A stretch of 64,000 nucleotides of DNA from Thermoplasmata archaeon (GTDB lineage: Archaea; Thermoplasmatota; Thermoplasmata; Thermoplasmatales; Thermoplasmataceae). Positions 20,847 to 30,823 of the stretch are shown piece by piece; positions within the stretch are counted from its first letter, which is position 1; each line of letters begins with the position of its first letter. Under the pieces are notes generated by a model, which was not told the DNA's origin, did no database searches, and saw only the letters and a list, made by a program, of their open reading frames with translations. The DNA lies in NCBI GenBank assembly GCA_015520045.1, contig WAQW01000045.1, positions 1 to 64,000 of the forward strand, written 5' to 3'. The translations under genes and the position numbers were made by a program.

Positions 20847-22345
20847 TGTTTCTGGGTCTTATTCTTCTCTACCTGTTCGCTTCTTCTATAGCCGCTTTCG
20901 GCATGAAAAAATCGGGATATTCCTTCTCACTTATCACAACGTTTGTCGTTATGATGCTCTTCATATTCCTCTTTATCCGCGATTTCTCTTCCGGTTATTC
21001 CGGCGGCTTTCTGTCGTACCAGTCATATCTGATTCCCGGTGCTCCCGGTGTCCGGTTTAGCATGGCGGTGTCCGGATTCACCTTCCCGCTGATAATTGCT
21101 TCATCAGTTGTCTTTCTTGCCGCTGTTGGGATATCCAACAGAGAGAGAACTACCCCCTCTTTCTATGGCCTGATACTCTTTGCTGAGTTTGGGATGGTTA
21201 GCCTTCTTGTTTCGCGCAACTTTCTCTTCTTCTACGTTTTCTGGGAGGTTGTTCTCGTTCCTGTCTACTTCCTCATAAGCAAGTTCGGAACCGGTAACGC
21301 AGCCCGTATATCGCTAAAATTCTTCGTTTACACCCAGGCAGGTTCCATATTTATGCTCCTGTCCATTTTTGCCCTGTATACGTATCACAGCAATCTCACG
21401 GGCATTTCCACCCTGAGCATATCATCACTGATGGCTCCCTCTTTTGTCAGTTCACTGACAGCTTTCGAGAAAGGCTTTATCCTCTTCGGGTTCCTTCTGT
21501 CTTTTCTAGTGAAAATGCCCTCCTTCCCGGTGCATGCCTGGTTCCCTGATTCATACGAGAAATCCCCGTATTCGGTCACCATCGTGCTGACCGGTGCACT
21601 CTCCCTCATGGGAGGTTATGGTTTCTTCGGTATCCTGTTCCCGCTGTGGCCGATCCTGAAAGGAGGTGTCTCAGATCTTCTGATAGCCCTTGGAATAATA
21701 AGCCTCGTGTATTTCGCTCTCTCCGCGATGTTTCAGGTGAATCTCAAAAGGATGATGGCGTATGCCAGTGCTGCCGCCATGGGATTCGTCACTTTATCGT
21801 TTGGTGCCGGTATAAACCTCATGGGAGGCATGACATCAATACCTTCTGCCTCAAACGCGGTTCTGGCTCTCTCGGGTGGCATGTTCCAGATGCTCGCCCA
21901 TTCATTCATTGTTGTTCTGATATTCTCCTCTCTGTTCATAATAGTGCTGCGCACCGGGAGAGAGACCGTGATGGAGCTCGGTGGTATTCACAGGGATGCC
22001 CCCAGGCTGTCATCACTGTTTCTCATTGGTCTGCTGGCCTCACTCGGTCTGCCCGGCCTGGCCGGATTTATCGGTGAATTTTCGGTTGTTGTGGGCACTT
22101 ACGGATACATAGGGGCCCTTATATTCATAGTCATATTCGGTATGCTCATCACCGCAGCGTACCATATCTGGGCAGCTCAGAGATCACTGTACGGTCCGTA
22201 CAACGAAACCATCGGGAAGATCGAGGATGTATCACCATTTCAGTTTTCCATCCTCCTCACCCTCGCTATTTTCCTGGTTGTGCTGGGCCTTTTCCCCAAT
22301 ATGTTCTTTAGTCTATTCACAACTTACATAGGAGGTTTACTGTAA
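20846..22345 (+). CDS. nuoM: Complex I subunit M
   Basis: FYVFWEVVLVPVYFLISKFG, KMPSFPVHAWFPDSYEKSP; ORF track start 20843. Confidence 0.96.
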   Translation: MFLGLILLYLFASSIAAFGMKKSGYSFSLITTFVVMMLFIFLFIRDFSSGYSGGFLSYQSYLIPGAPGVRFSMAVSGFTFPLIIASSVVFLAAVGISNRERTTPSFYGLILFAEFGMVSLLVSRNFLFFYVFWEVVLVPVYFLISKFGTGNAARISLKFFVYTQAGSIFMLLSIFALYTYHSNLTGISTLSISSLMAPSFVSSLTAFEKGFILFGFLLSFLVKMPSFPVHAWFPDSYEKSPYSVTIVLTGALSLMGGYGFFGILFPLWPILKGGVSDLLIALGIISLVYFALSAMFQVNLKRMMAYASAAAMGFVTLSFGAGINLMGGMTSIPSASNAVLALSGGMFQMLAHSFIVVLIFSSLFIIVLRTGRETVMELGGIHRDAPRLSSLFLIGLLASLGLPGLAGFIGEFSVVVGTYGYIGALIFIVIFGMLITAAYHIWAAQRSLYGPYNETIGKIEDVSPFQFSILLTLAIFLVVLGLFPNMFFSLFTTYIGGLL

Positions 22346-23791
22346 ATGTACACATCACCATCTGTTTGGAATGTTACGGGTGCCTCGTCCCTGCAGCACT
22401 ACTACCCGCTTTTTGTTCTCGCCATTGCCGGCTTTGTGATACTCTTCCTCGGAACTCTGAGAAACAGCAGAAGGGTTTTTGCCTCAATAACCTTCGGGGC
22501 TCTCATCCTTGCCGCGCTGATGATCGCCTCGGATTACAATGCAGGCGTCATTGTTCCGGCCTATCGAATAAACAGCTTCACGACCTTTTTCGCCATCCTG
22601 TTTATCATATCCGGGCTCATAATAACCTATCCTGCACTTAAATCGATCAGGAAGAAGGGTGAGGTGTTTTATGCCCTCCTCCTCTTCGTTACGGTGGGCA
22701 TGCTGATTGCTGCCTTCTCCTATAACCTGATCGTTATCTTCGTGGCCTTCGAAGCCGTAAGCATTGGAACATACCTCATGACGGGCTTTTCCCGGTCCAG
22801 AAGAGCTCTCGAATCATCTGTGAAATACTATTTTGTGGGCGTGCTGTCAACATCCTTCATCATCTTCGGGCTGGCGTACTATTTCTTCTATTTCGGAACA
22901 TTCAATCTGGTAGGGTCCTCTGCCCTACAGGCAAATTCCACCGCAGGACTTGTTTCCCTCGCGTTTCTCGTTGCAGGATTCGGTTTCAAGATGGCCCTCT
23001 TCCCCATGCATCAGTGGGCCCTGGACACCTATGATGGTGCCGAAAATTCTGTGTCAGCTTTCCTCTCGACAGGCAGCAAACTTGTCTCGTTTGTGATAAT
23101 CTTGAAGCTGTTTTTGGTCGGATTTAACAGCATACATCAGTACGTTTTCTATTTCTTCCTCATAATATCTATTGCCAGCATGACCTACGCCAATATAGCG
23201 GCCCTCTCCCAGAAAAAGGTGAAGAGGATCCTGGCGTATTCGAGCGTGGCCCAGGCAGGTTATCTGATACTGGCGCTGGTCGTTGTTTCATTCACAACCT
23301 CTGCGACCACCATATCCTATGCTGTGGCAGCCGCGATGTATTATTCCCTTGTATACCTCTTCATGAAATCCGGTTCCTTTCTCGCTGTTGATGTTGCAGG
23401 CAAGGATGATGCCACGCTTGAAGATCTCTCTGGCCTCGGCAAGAGATCCCCAACCACTGCCGCCAGTTTTTCCATACTGCTTCTGGCACTAGCGGGTGTT
23501 CCCCTTACGGGCGGATTCCTCGCTAAGTTCTACCTATTCCTCTCTGTGATACAGGGAAATCTCTGGTGGCTGGCCGTCATTGCGGTGATCAACAGCACCA
23601 TATCCGTTTTCTACTATCTCAGAATAATGGTCTACATGTACGCCAGGCCTCCGAAGGAAAACGATACATTTGTTCTGTCATATAAAATGAAGGTACCTGT
23701 TTACATAACAGCCGCAATTACGCTGGCTCTCGGTCTGTGGTATCCGGTGTTCAACTGGATACTCACCCTATCGGGAGGACTTTTCTGGTGA
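22346..23791 (+). CDS. nuoN: Complex I subunit N
   Basis: FKMALFPMHQWALDTYDGAENSVSAFLSTGSK, AYSSVAQAGYLILAL. Confidence 0.95.
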   Translation: MYTSPSVWNVTGASSLQHYYPLFVLAIAGFVILFLGTLRNSRRVFASITFGALILAALMIASDYNAGVIVPAYRINSFTTFFAILFIISGLIITYPALKSIRKKGEVFYALLLFVTVGMLIAAFSYNLIVIFVAFEAVSIGTYLMTGFSRSRRALESSVKYYFVGVLSTSFIIFGLAYYFFYFGTFNLVGSSALQANSTAGLVSLAFLVAGFGFKMALFPMHQWALDTYDGAENSVSAFLSTGSKLVSFVIILKLFLVGFNSIHQYVFYFFLIISIASMTYANIAALSQKKVKRILAYSSVAQAGYLILALVVVSFTTSATTISYAVAAAMYYSLVYLFMKSGSFLAVDVAGKDDATLEDLSGLGKRSPTTAASFSILLLALAGVPLTGGFLAKFYLFLSVIQGNLWWLAVIAVINSTISVFYYLRIMVYMYARPPKENDTFVLSYKMKVPVYITAAITLALGLWYPVFNWILTLSGGLFW

Positions 23792-23796
23792 TTGGT

Positions 23797-24156
23797 ATGG
23801 ATCTGATAGGTGATCTTGACATAATTAAATCGGCTCTCCTCATGGGAGATGTGGAAGATGCCCTCTGGAAGATACGTTCATCTTTGAAAAGGCTCGCTCG
23901 CAGGGAGCACACGGGCAGGTGTGGTTTCTGCTCCGCTTACAGGGATCTGCTGGAATCCATTGATAACTATCTGAGAGGCACCGGTAGCCCTATTGTTATA
24001 AGGAATAATTTCCACAGACCTGAGCTTCAGACATTCTTTTCAGAGGTGAATACGGATAAGCTCACGGATACATATTTGTTTTACCTCGAGTATGCCAGTG
24101 ACCGGTACGCTATTGCATATCCCGAGTTCGATCAGAAGAGGTGTGACGACCTATGA
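23797..24156 (+). CDS. Uncharacterised nuo-linked protein with CGFC motif
   Basis: MDLIGDLDIIKSALLMGDVEDALWKIRSSLKRLARREHTGRCGFCSAYRDLL...; starts 5 nt after nuoN, overlaps next ORF by 4 nt. Confidence 0.75.
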   Translation: MDLIGDLDIIKSALLMGDVEDALWKIRSSLKRLARREHTGRCGFCSAYRDLLESIDNYLRGTGSPIVIRNNFHRPELQTFFSEVNTDKLTDTYLFYLEYASDRYAIAYPEFDQKRCDDL

Positions 24157-24401
24157 GCTACATAAAATGCTTCGAAGAGCTGGTGAATAAACCTGAATCT
24201 GCCGCAGAGGTTATCCACTGCCTGAAGAAACACGGTGAGAATGTGATGTACAGTAACGAAAGAAAACGGCTCGTTTTGGGAAGGGAAATGTACGACGATA
24301 CCTATTCGGATTACATGAAGAGAATCACAGAGATTCTTGGGATAGACAGTAGGGAACGCTATAACGAGGTTGACAAAAAATTCAACCTGACCATGTATTG
24401 A
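24153..24401 (+). CDS. Uncharacterised small nuo-linked protein (82 aa)
   Basis: 4-nt overlap (ATGA) with preceding gene; MSYIKCFEELVNKPESAAEVIHCLKKHGENVMYSNERKRLVLGREMYDDTY. Confidence 0.75.
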   Translation: MSYIKCFEELVNKPESAAEVIHCLKKHGENVMYSNERKRLVLGREMYDDTYSDYMKRITEILGIDSRERYNEVDKKFNLTMY

Positions 24402-24405
24402 TGCA

Positions 24406-25146
24406 ATGCAACCTCGCTCCACCATCTCTGTTAACGATCGAGGGAAGGTTCTCGTCTCCGATTATGAAAGTTTCATTGAGATAGAGATCAGGAACGGAGA
24501 GAGGAACGTAGCTGACGTTGAGGTTCTTCAGGATCTGATTGTTGCCCTTCAATCATTCACCCGCAATACCGAATATTTGATCATACATGGAAATGAACGA
24601 TACTTCTCCGTGGGATTTGACAGCTCCTGCAGCCGGATAAAAGAGCCCGATTTCCTTAAGGATGTCCAGCAGTACGCCTTTATTCTGAGGCGAATGATCG
24701 AATCATTTCCAGGTCCCGTTTACAGCTTTGTTGATGGTTACGCTCTTGGTCTGGGATTCGAGCTGGTTCTCTCATCTGATATTATCCTGGCCTCTGAGAA
24801 CGCAAAATTTGGCTTTCCAGACACACTGTATGGAATGCCGCCACTTATGGTTTCCCTTGATAGAATAAGGGAAGATTATGGGAAGAGCATCGTTAACCTC
24901 TTCATGACAGGAGAGATTATTTCGATGGATGATAGCAGGAGTGGTTTGTTCGTCAGCCGGATCAATGTTAGCGGTTCTTTAGAAAATCTTCATGGCATAA
25001 TTAAAGACCATAACAGAACACTCCATTCATATTACAAGCAAACCCGTACCGTTGGTGCCAACAATCCTGAGATGTTCCTTCTCGATGCAATAGATACTGA
25101 CAAAATAAGAATCAGAGAACTAGAGGCTTTCAGAAACACCCTCTAA
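24406..25146 (+). CDS. Enoyl-CoA hydratase/isomerase (crotonase) family protein
   Basis: FVDGYALGLGFELVLSSDIILASENAKFGFPDTLYGMPP. Confidence 0.85.
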   Translation: MQPRSTISVNDRGKVLVSDYESFIEIEIRNGERNVADVEVLQDLIVALQSFTRNTEYLIIHGNERYFSVGFDSSCSRIKEPDFLKDVQQYAFILRRMIESFPGPVYSFVDGYALGLGFELVLSSDIILASENAKFGFPDTLYGMPPLMVSLDRIREDYGKSIVNLFMTGEIISMDDSRSGLFVSRINVSGSLENLHGIIKDHNRTLHSYYKQTRTVGANNPEMFLLDAIDTDKIRIRELEAFRNTL

Positions 25147-25950
25147 CTCTTCTGCTGCTCGAGCCTTCTTTTCATATCTCTCAGCAAAGTAGATTCCCCC
25201 GAAATAGAGGGCAATTATGGGCAGAGCCATCATCACCATTGTGAATCCAAAGGCGCCGGGAGAAAATATCATCCCGAATATCAGGGCCCCAACAACGGCA
25301 TATCTCCAGTTCTTGCGCCAGAATTCCGAAGACACCAGTTCCGCACGGGTCAAACCCACCATTATAACTGGCAGTTCGAAAGAAAGGCCAAATGCGGTTA
25401 TGTAAATCAGCACAAAGTTTGTAAAACTCACCAGGCTCAGATATGATACAGCACCAAGACCCAGATCAAACTCGTAAAAGATGTAGAACAGCGCGGGAGC
25501 CACCAGCCATAGCCCGACAAACGCACCCGATGCGAATAATATTGCAGCCGGTATACCTATGTTTCCTATTGCACGGCGCTCACTCTTCTTCAGGGCGGGA
25601 CCAACGAATTTTGAAAACTGATTAACGATAACGGGCATACTGAAGATCAGGGCCAAGAACATGGTGGAGTAAAGGTCCGCAATAAGCGAGTCGGCCGGCT
25701 TTATGACAATGATCTTCATCCCGGCAGGGAGGAGGTGTTGTTCCAGCAGGAGAAGAAACTGAGCTCCCACGTTCCTGTAAACATCGGGATAGGGGTATGG
25801 TATGGGAATCCGGTAGAGATAGTAAACATCAAACCTGAACATCAGAAAAAAAATGGTGAAGATCGAGAAGGGAATAAGGGAGTTAATGAGCCTCTTCCTG
25901 AGCTCATCAAGATGAGATAGAAGCGAGGAAAAAGGTGAGTCCTCATTCAT
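25120..25950 (-). CDS. tatC: Sec-independent translocase TatC
   Basis: SHLDELRKRLINSLIPF, six-TM pattern, FGLSFELPVIMVGLTRAELV. Confidence 0.95.
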   Translation of the reverse strand: MNEDSPFSSLLSHLDELRKRLINSLIPFSIFTIFFLMFRFDVYYLYRIPIPYPYPDVYRNVGAQFLLLLEQHLLPAGMKIIVIKPADSLIADLYSTMFLALIFSMPVIVNQFSKFVGPALKKSERRAIGNIGIPAAILFASGAFVGLWLVAPALFYIFYEFDLGLGAVSYLSLVSFTNFVLIYITAFGLSFELPVIMVGLTRAELVSSEFWRKNWRYAVVGALIFGMIFSPGAFGFTMVMMALPIIALYFGGIYFAERYEKKARAAEELEGVSESL

Positions 25951-26237
25951 TTACTATCATTCAGTCTGCTCGCTATCTCACTCTTCAACTGTTCATCCGT
26001 CTTTCCATCTGTATCTATACCCAGGTTTTTTGCTGCCTCCCTGTAGTTAACAGGCGTCTCAGTGGGTTGGGGGTTCATGGCGCTCTTCATCTCCCGTTCG
26101 AGCTCGAGCTTGCCGCGCTCAAATTCACCCCTGGCCCGGCCAAGATTCCTGGCAAGCTGTGGAATCTTCTTGGTGCTCCCGAACAGTATCAGCACGACGG
26201 CGATTATTATGATCCAGTCAATAGGTTGATCAAACAT
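25947..26237 (-). CDS. tatA: Sec-independent translocase TatA/B
   Basis: IIIAVVLILFGSTKKIPQLARNLGRARGEFERG. Confidence 0.93.
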   Translation of the reverse strand: MFDQPIDWIIIIAVVLILFGSTKKIPQLARNLGRARGEFERGKLELEREMKSAMNPQPTETPVNYREAAKNLGIDTDGKTDEQLKSEIASRLNDSK

Positions 26238-26320
26238 AATACCTGATCGACGTATCTGATTTCGGTATTTAAGTTTTAGATCGGTTCACCCTCCAGTATC
26301 CTGTTTCTTGAACCCGAGGA

Positions 26321-26707
26321 TCAGGAATCCACCTCAAGTTCCGTGTGATACCCGCTTTTTTTAAAGTCTGCAAGAATCCTTTCAACCTTTGATGCCAATT
26401 CAGAGCCGGCTCCATTCAAGGATACCGAGATGATCTTCTTTGCGGTGTTGAGTACAGCAAAACCAACCGTCCTGTCATGAGGAGAAATGGTATCTTTCCT
26501 TGCGTAGTGCTCGATGAATTCGAAAAATTCTTCCCTGACGAAACCCGAAGTGGAAAGATCAAGAAGGGATTTCAGGGAGTCATCAAATAAGGCAATCTCC
26601 ACGCAGATGGTTGAGGGGTGTTGACCCTCAAAAAGGATGTTGTATATCACACACTCTGTCAATCTGACCACCGGTGGCCTCAGTATCCACTTTTCTTGAG
26701 GTACCAA
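26321..26707 (-). CDS. Hypothetical protein (128 aa), overlapping peroxiredoxin gene
   Basis: ORF with start inside 3' end of the peroxiredoxin gene; no recognised motif. Confidence 0.65.
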   Translation of the reverse strand: MVPQEKWILRPPVVRLTECVIYNILFEGQHPSTICVEIALFDDSLKSLLDLSTSGFVREEFFEFIEHYARKDTISPHDRTVGFAVLNTAKKIISVSLNGAGSELASKVERILADFKKSGYHTELEVDS

Positions 26708-27291
26708 CGTGGAGCTCCATCTTTCTCCCTTGCGTAGCTATCTTCGAGAGACGTAGGAGCAGCCAGCACACCGGGATCTCCAGGAACCCAGTTGGCAGGA
26801 GTGGATAGTTTCTTGTCCCAGTTGAATTGAAGTGCTTTAATGGTTCTCAGCACCTCCTCAACATTTCTGCCGATCTCGGGTGGGGAGTACATCATCCACC
26901 GTACGATCTGATTCGGATCGATTATGAATATTCCCCTGACAATGCCCCAGGACTTCTCATCTATAAGGTTGTACTCGGTTGATATGCTCCTGTCCGTATC
27001 GGCTATTATGGGGAAACTGGCCTCAGTATTGAAGTGTTCCTTGAGTTCTCTGAGCCATGCAATGTGGCTGTAAATTGTATCACTGCTCAAGCCCAGAAGC
27101 TGGACTTCAAGTTTTTTGAAATCCTCAGCCCTCTCCGAAAAAGCAACGATCTCTGTGGTGCAAACGGGAGTGAAGTCGGCTGGATATGAGAACAGGACAA
27201 CCCACTTTCCCTTGAGCGAGGAGAATACTATGGGACCCTTCGTGGATAATGCTGTGAAATCTGGAGCCCTCATTCCAATACGAACTGTCAT
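26680..27291 (-). CDS. Peroxiredoxin, Prx6-like, single cysteine
   Basis: SYPADFTPVCTTEIVAFSERAEDF; DRSISTEYNLIDEKSWGIVRGIFIIDP. Confidence 0.94.
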   Translation of the reverse strand: MTVRIGMRAPDFTALSTKGPIVFSSLKGKWVVLFSYPADFTPVCTTEIVAFSERAEDFKKLEVQLLGLSSDTIYSHIAWLRELKEHFNTEASFPIIADTDRSISTEYNLIDEKSWGIVRGIFIIDPNQIVRWMMYSPPEIGRNVEEVLRTIKALQFNWDKKLSTPANWVPGDPGVLAAPTSLEDSYAREKDGAPRWYLKKSGY

Positions 27292-27581
27292 TGTTGATCG
27301 ACGGCATAATATTCATCAGGTTTTTAAACATTGTTATCTGAGATTTCTCCAATACCTGGAGCAGAAAAGCGGAGAAACGGTGATAGACTTACTCTGCACT
27401 CTCCATTAAAAATTGGATGCCGATAAAAATCCGGTGTGATCCCATGATATGGCTCAACAGGATGTTTTACGGGTTGCAATCGGATCCGGTGTTGTTTACA
27501 GGGCGATAAAAAGATGTGCTATCGTATGGCAATAAAACCCTTAAAAGATTGTTGGGATGAGCGCATGGCCACGATATTCCG

Positions 27582-27998
27582 GTGGAGCGAAACCACTATT
27601 ATACCGGTCTGACATTAGCCATAACGATGAAAGCGACTCATGTGGTCTCAGGGGAACTTATTCTGTACGATAACGTGAACTCTGTCTTTTCCAATCTGGG
27701 CATCGATACCTCATCCTTTTTCAGTGAGAGAAGGCATTCCATTCTAAGATCAATCGGAGAGGAGATCGGTGAAGCGGTGGAATTTCAGTTGGAGATCAAG
27801 ATCAGCGGAAACCGGCTGACTCTCTCCACAAACCTGTCCCGGGTTAAGGACAGCATCACCATATACGGCGTAATGGCCCACATCACCGATGAACTGATGC
27901 ACATCCTGAAGATTGTTTTTGATAAACTACCACAGATTGAAGAATTGCAGGAGCCACTTAAAATTGGAAATGTTGAGTGCCGGAGGCTGAACCCATAG
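27582..27998 (+). CDS. Hypothetical protein (start possibly MKATHVV...)
   Basis: 138-aa ORF with natural composition; no recognised family. Confidence 0.6.
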   Translation: MERNHYYTGLTLAITMKATHVVSGELILYDNVNSVFSNLGIDTSSFFSERRHSILRSIGEEIGEAVEFQLEIKISGNRLTLSTNLSRVKDSITIYGVMAHITDELMHILKIVFDKLPQIEELQEPLKIGNVECRRLNP

Positions 27999-28016
27999 AA
28001 GGAACGAATGCTATCG

Positions 28017-29468
28017 TCAGACCTCTACAGACAGTTTGAGTTCAGGCCAGTTACCGTCGTAATCCACGGTTCCAACATAAAGGGTTGAGGGATCAGAGTA
28101 GAGAGTGACATACCCGAAGTTTTCCTCGAAGTGAATGACATAGTTGGCAAAATGGAATATCCTTTTGTACTCTTCATCGTCAGCGATTATGACAACGATC
28201 CCGGACGACCTCACATTGTTGATTATGCTTGAAAGGTCGCCATAGAACTTCGAGTGGTAGATGAAGGAGAGAAAATCAGTTGAAAATATGAAAACATAAG
28301 GGCTGTTGGCATTGGAGGTGTAGAAATCTATGACCTCCTGGGGAAAATCATCCGCAAGAGACGACCCGCTGAGGTTGATGATGTACGGGCTCGACCGCTC
28401 AGATTTCTCGGCTGTTATGTAATACTTTGTGAACTCCGGATCTATTGCTCCCATGAGGACCCTTGATGTGTCGTTACTGCCCGATGAAACATCGATGACT
28501 CCCCGTGAATCAGCTATGGTTCTCTTTACAAGGTTGTTCTTTATAAGATTGACGTATTTGTCTACCGCAGTCGAAAAACCCTTCCTGTGAAGCACGATAA
28601 CAGAACCTATGGGAAGGGAGTCATTCTCAAGATCGAGAACCTTAGCGAGATCCTTATTGCCAAGGGGCACAGAAAGTTTGTTGGGATTCTCACCCGGCTT
28701 GAGCTGGATCCTGCTCTTTGGATACACAATGGGGATCCTGTTGAATGACTGAAACCTTCCGCCCTCCAGGGAGAATATGTATATAGGGTTAGAACCGATG
28801 GATACACCCCTCAGTTTTTCGAGAATAACTGTTCTGTAGAGAAATCCGTTAATGATGTTATAGGATGTGGTCACCACCCCATTGGCATAATACTCCATGG
28901 TGGAGTTATCAAACTGTTCCATTATGAGTATTATGTTGGCGCCGGAACTCTCGACAAGATCCTTCTGTATAATGGTGAAAAGAAGCTGCGTATTGATCTC
29001 GTACTTCTCTGCGAGTGCCTCAATTGAATCAACCACAATAAGAGGCGATTTGTTTATGTTTATATCAACGAAAGAGTACAGCGAGTTCAGCTCTGGCAGC
29101 AACTCCTCAATATTCATCATCAACCCGGAAGCTTTTCTCCCTGTGCCCTGGGAGAGTTTGCCCTCCTCTATCATCTTCTCGAGGATCTTGAAATTCCCCC
29201 GGAATGACTCTGACATCTCCACGGTATTACGTTCCCTTGCCCTGCTTCCAAGGGTGACCTCGTTGAGCCAGGGAAACATTGAGAGTAGCGGATCCTCAGA
29301 AAATCTCGTTGTAAGGTAAAAAATCGGGGTTTTCTCCCTCACTTTGTCAAGGTACTCCAGAACAAATGTGGTCTTACCAGCACCCGGTTTACCTTTTATG
29401 ATCAGCGATGATCCGTAAGATTGGTTGAAGAATTCCTGAAGTAAACCAAGTAACGCATCGTTAAGCAT
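28017..29468 (-). CDS. RecA-superfamily / GvpD-like P-loop ATPase
   Basis: SLIIKGKPGAGKTTFVLEYLDKVREKTPIFYLTTRFSEDPLLS; SPLIVVDSIEALAE Walker B. Confidence 0.8.
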   Translation of the reverse strand: MLNDALLGLLQEFFNQSYGSSLIIKGKPGAGKTTFVLEYLDKVREKTPIFYLTTRFSEDPLLSMFPWLNEVTLGSRARERNTVEMSESFRGNFKILEKMIEEGKLSQGTGRKASGLMMNIEELLPELNSLYSFVDININKSPLIVVDSIEALAEKYEINTQLLFTIIQKDLVESSGANIILIMEQFDNSTMEYYANGVVTTSYNIINGFLYRTVILEKLRGVSIGSNPIYIFSLEGGRFQSFNRIPIVYPKSRIQLKPGENPNKLSVPLGNKDLAKVLDLENDSLPIGSVIVLHRKGFSTAVDKYVNLIKNNLVKRTIADSRGVIDVSSGSNDTSRVLMGAIDPEFTKYYITAEKSERSSPYIINLSGSSLADDFPQEVIDFYTSNANSPYVFIFSTDFLSFIYHSKFYGDLSSIINNVRSSGIVVIIADDEEYKRIFHFANYVIHFEENFGYVTLYSDPSTLYVGTVDYDGNWPELKLSVEV

Positions 29469-29611
29469 ATTTACCTACATAAACATAAAAAGATTTATAA
29501 GATTTACTGAAACAAAGTTGAATATTAGACCATTTTCAGGCTATCCGGGATACTTTTCACCGGAACCATGGTGCATCAGCGCTGGTAAAAACCCGTTAGA
29601 AATGGGCTATC

Positions 29612-30631
29612 TTAATGACCAAGCTTCCTCAGGGTTGTGGAAAAGTGCCAGACCTTGGGAGAGAAGGATTTAACTCTGTGCGATTCAATCATGAGAGCCT
29701 TATAACCATTCTTTCTGAGAATATGAAGGATCTCTTCCCTGTATGACGAAAGGTGATCCTCTCTAACGAGGTGATGGATGATAACCAGACCACCTGGTTT
29801 CACAAAGCCGAATGCCCTTGGCAGAAGGCTGATTGACTGAAAATTACCCATCACTACGAGGTCAAATTCATCCTGTGGATCGACCTTGAAACTGTCGGCG
29901 ACGGCCGCCTTTACCTTACCAGAAAGGCCGTTCCTCAGAGCCGATTTCAACAGATAATCTACCGCCTCAGGATTTATATCGTACGCCACCACTCTGCTGG
30001 CACCGGAATACTTGGCAAGAGGAAGGGAAAAATATCCAATACCGGCAAAGAGATCAAGAACCTTGCCGTTTTCAATTCTCATCTTCGACATGAGTATCCT
30101 TTCGTTCACGTTCCCCGGCGAGAACATTATTCTCTCGGGATCGAAGACATAATATATTCCATTCTCCAGATGTACGGTGTCTCCCGGTTCGCCGGCAATG
30201 AGTTCAACACTGGGAGTTCTGAACAGACCCTCGATCCTGCCGGTGATTCTGTAAACGGCCCTCAACTCAAAAAACCTGAGGAATTCCTCTGCTATGATCC
30301 TCCTATGCTCTCCACTGATCCTGAGGAGCATTGAATCCCCATAGCGAATCCACTTCCTTGGAACCTCCGATGGATTGATATTCAACCGGGCCAGATTCTT
30401 CACTATCTCACTTACTGGAGACGGTACCAGCATCCTCCGGGGAGGATCAGATTCTACGACACGGAAAGATCCTTCCGGAATGCTCTTTAATGGCACCAGT
30501 AGAGAATTTCCCTCTCTCAGGATCCTGTATCCTTTCTCAACAACACCCAGCGAAAATAGGTACCTCAGCTCTTTCTCCGCCATCCCGATGGGTATTTGAG
30601 CGCACCTCATGGAATATTCACTTTCAGGCAC
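29612..30631 (-). CDS. Trm5/TYW2 (Taw2) family tRNA methyltransferase / wyosine synthesis enzyme
   Basis: ERIMFSPGNVNERILMSKMRIENGKVLDLFAGIGYFSLPLAKYSGA...VVAYDINPEAVDYL. Confidence 0.88.
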   Translation of the reverse strand: MPESEYSMRCAQIPIGMAEKELRYLFSLGVVEKGYRILREGNSLLVPLKSIPEGSFRVVESDPPRRMLVPSPVSEIVKNLARLNINPSEVPRKWIRYGDSMLLRISGEHRRIIAEEFLRFFELRAVYRITGRIEGLFRTPSVELIAGEPGDTVHLENGIYYVFDPERIMFSPGNVNERILMSKMRIENGKVLDLFAGIGYFSLPLAKYSGASRVVAYDINPEAVDYLLKSALRNGLSGKVKAAVADSFKVDPQDEFDLVVMGNFQSISLLPRAFGFVKPGGLVIIHHLVREDHLSSYREEILHILRKNGYKALMIESHRVKSFSPKVWHFSTTLRKLGH

Positions 30632-30686
30632 CCAGTGGATAGTATCTAAAATACATTGCTATACAGAGATAGCAGGAAAAATGTCA

Positions 30687-30761
30687 TAGCGGGGAATGGA
30701 TTTGAACCATTGATCTACGGGTTATGAGCCCGTCGGGATTTCCAGACTACCCCACCCCGCT
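30687..30761 (-). tRNA. Initiator tRNA-Met(CAT)
   Basis: AGCGGGGTGGGGTAGTCTGGAAATCCCGACGGGCTCATAACCCGTAGATCAATGGTTCAAATCCATTCCCCGCTA; A1-U72 and GGG/CCC anticodon stem are initiator features. Confidence 0.94.
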
Positions 30762-30823
30762 TCCTACCCTGATTGCCCCTGAGAATATAAAAATTCTCCA
30801 AAACTGCCCGGAAAGAAGGTACC

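Noticed and set aside
27582-27998. Possible Pcc1-like KEOPS subunit
   Set aside because: Length and residue pattern do not match Pcc1 well enough by eye; left as hypothetical.
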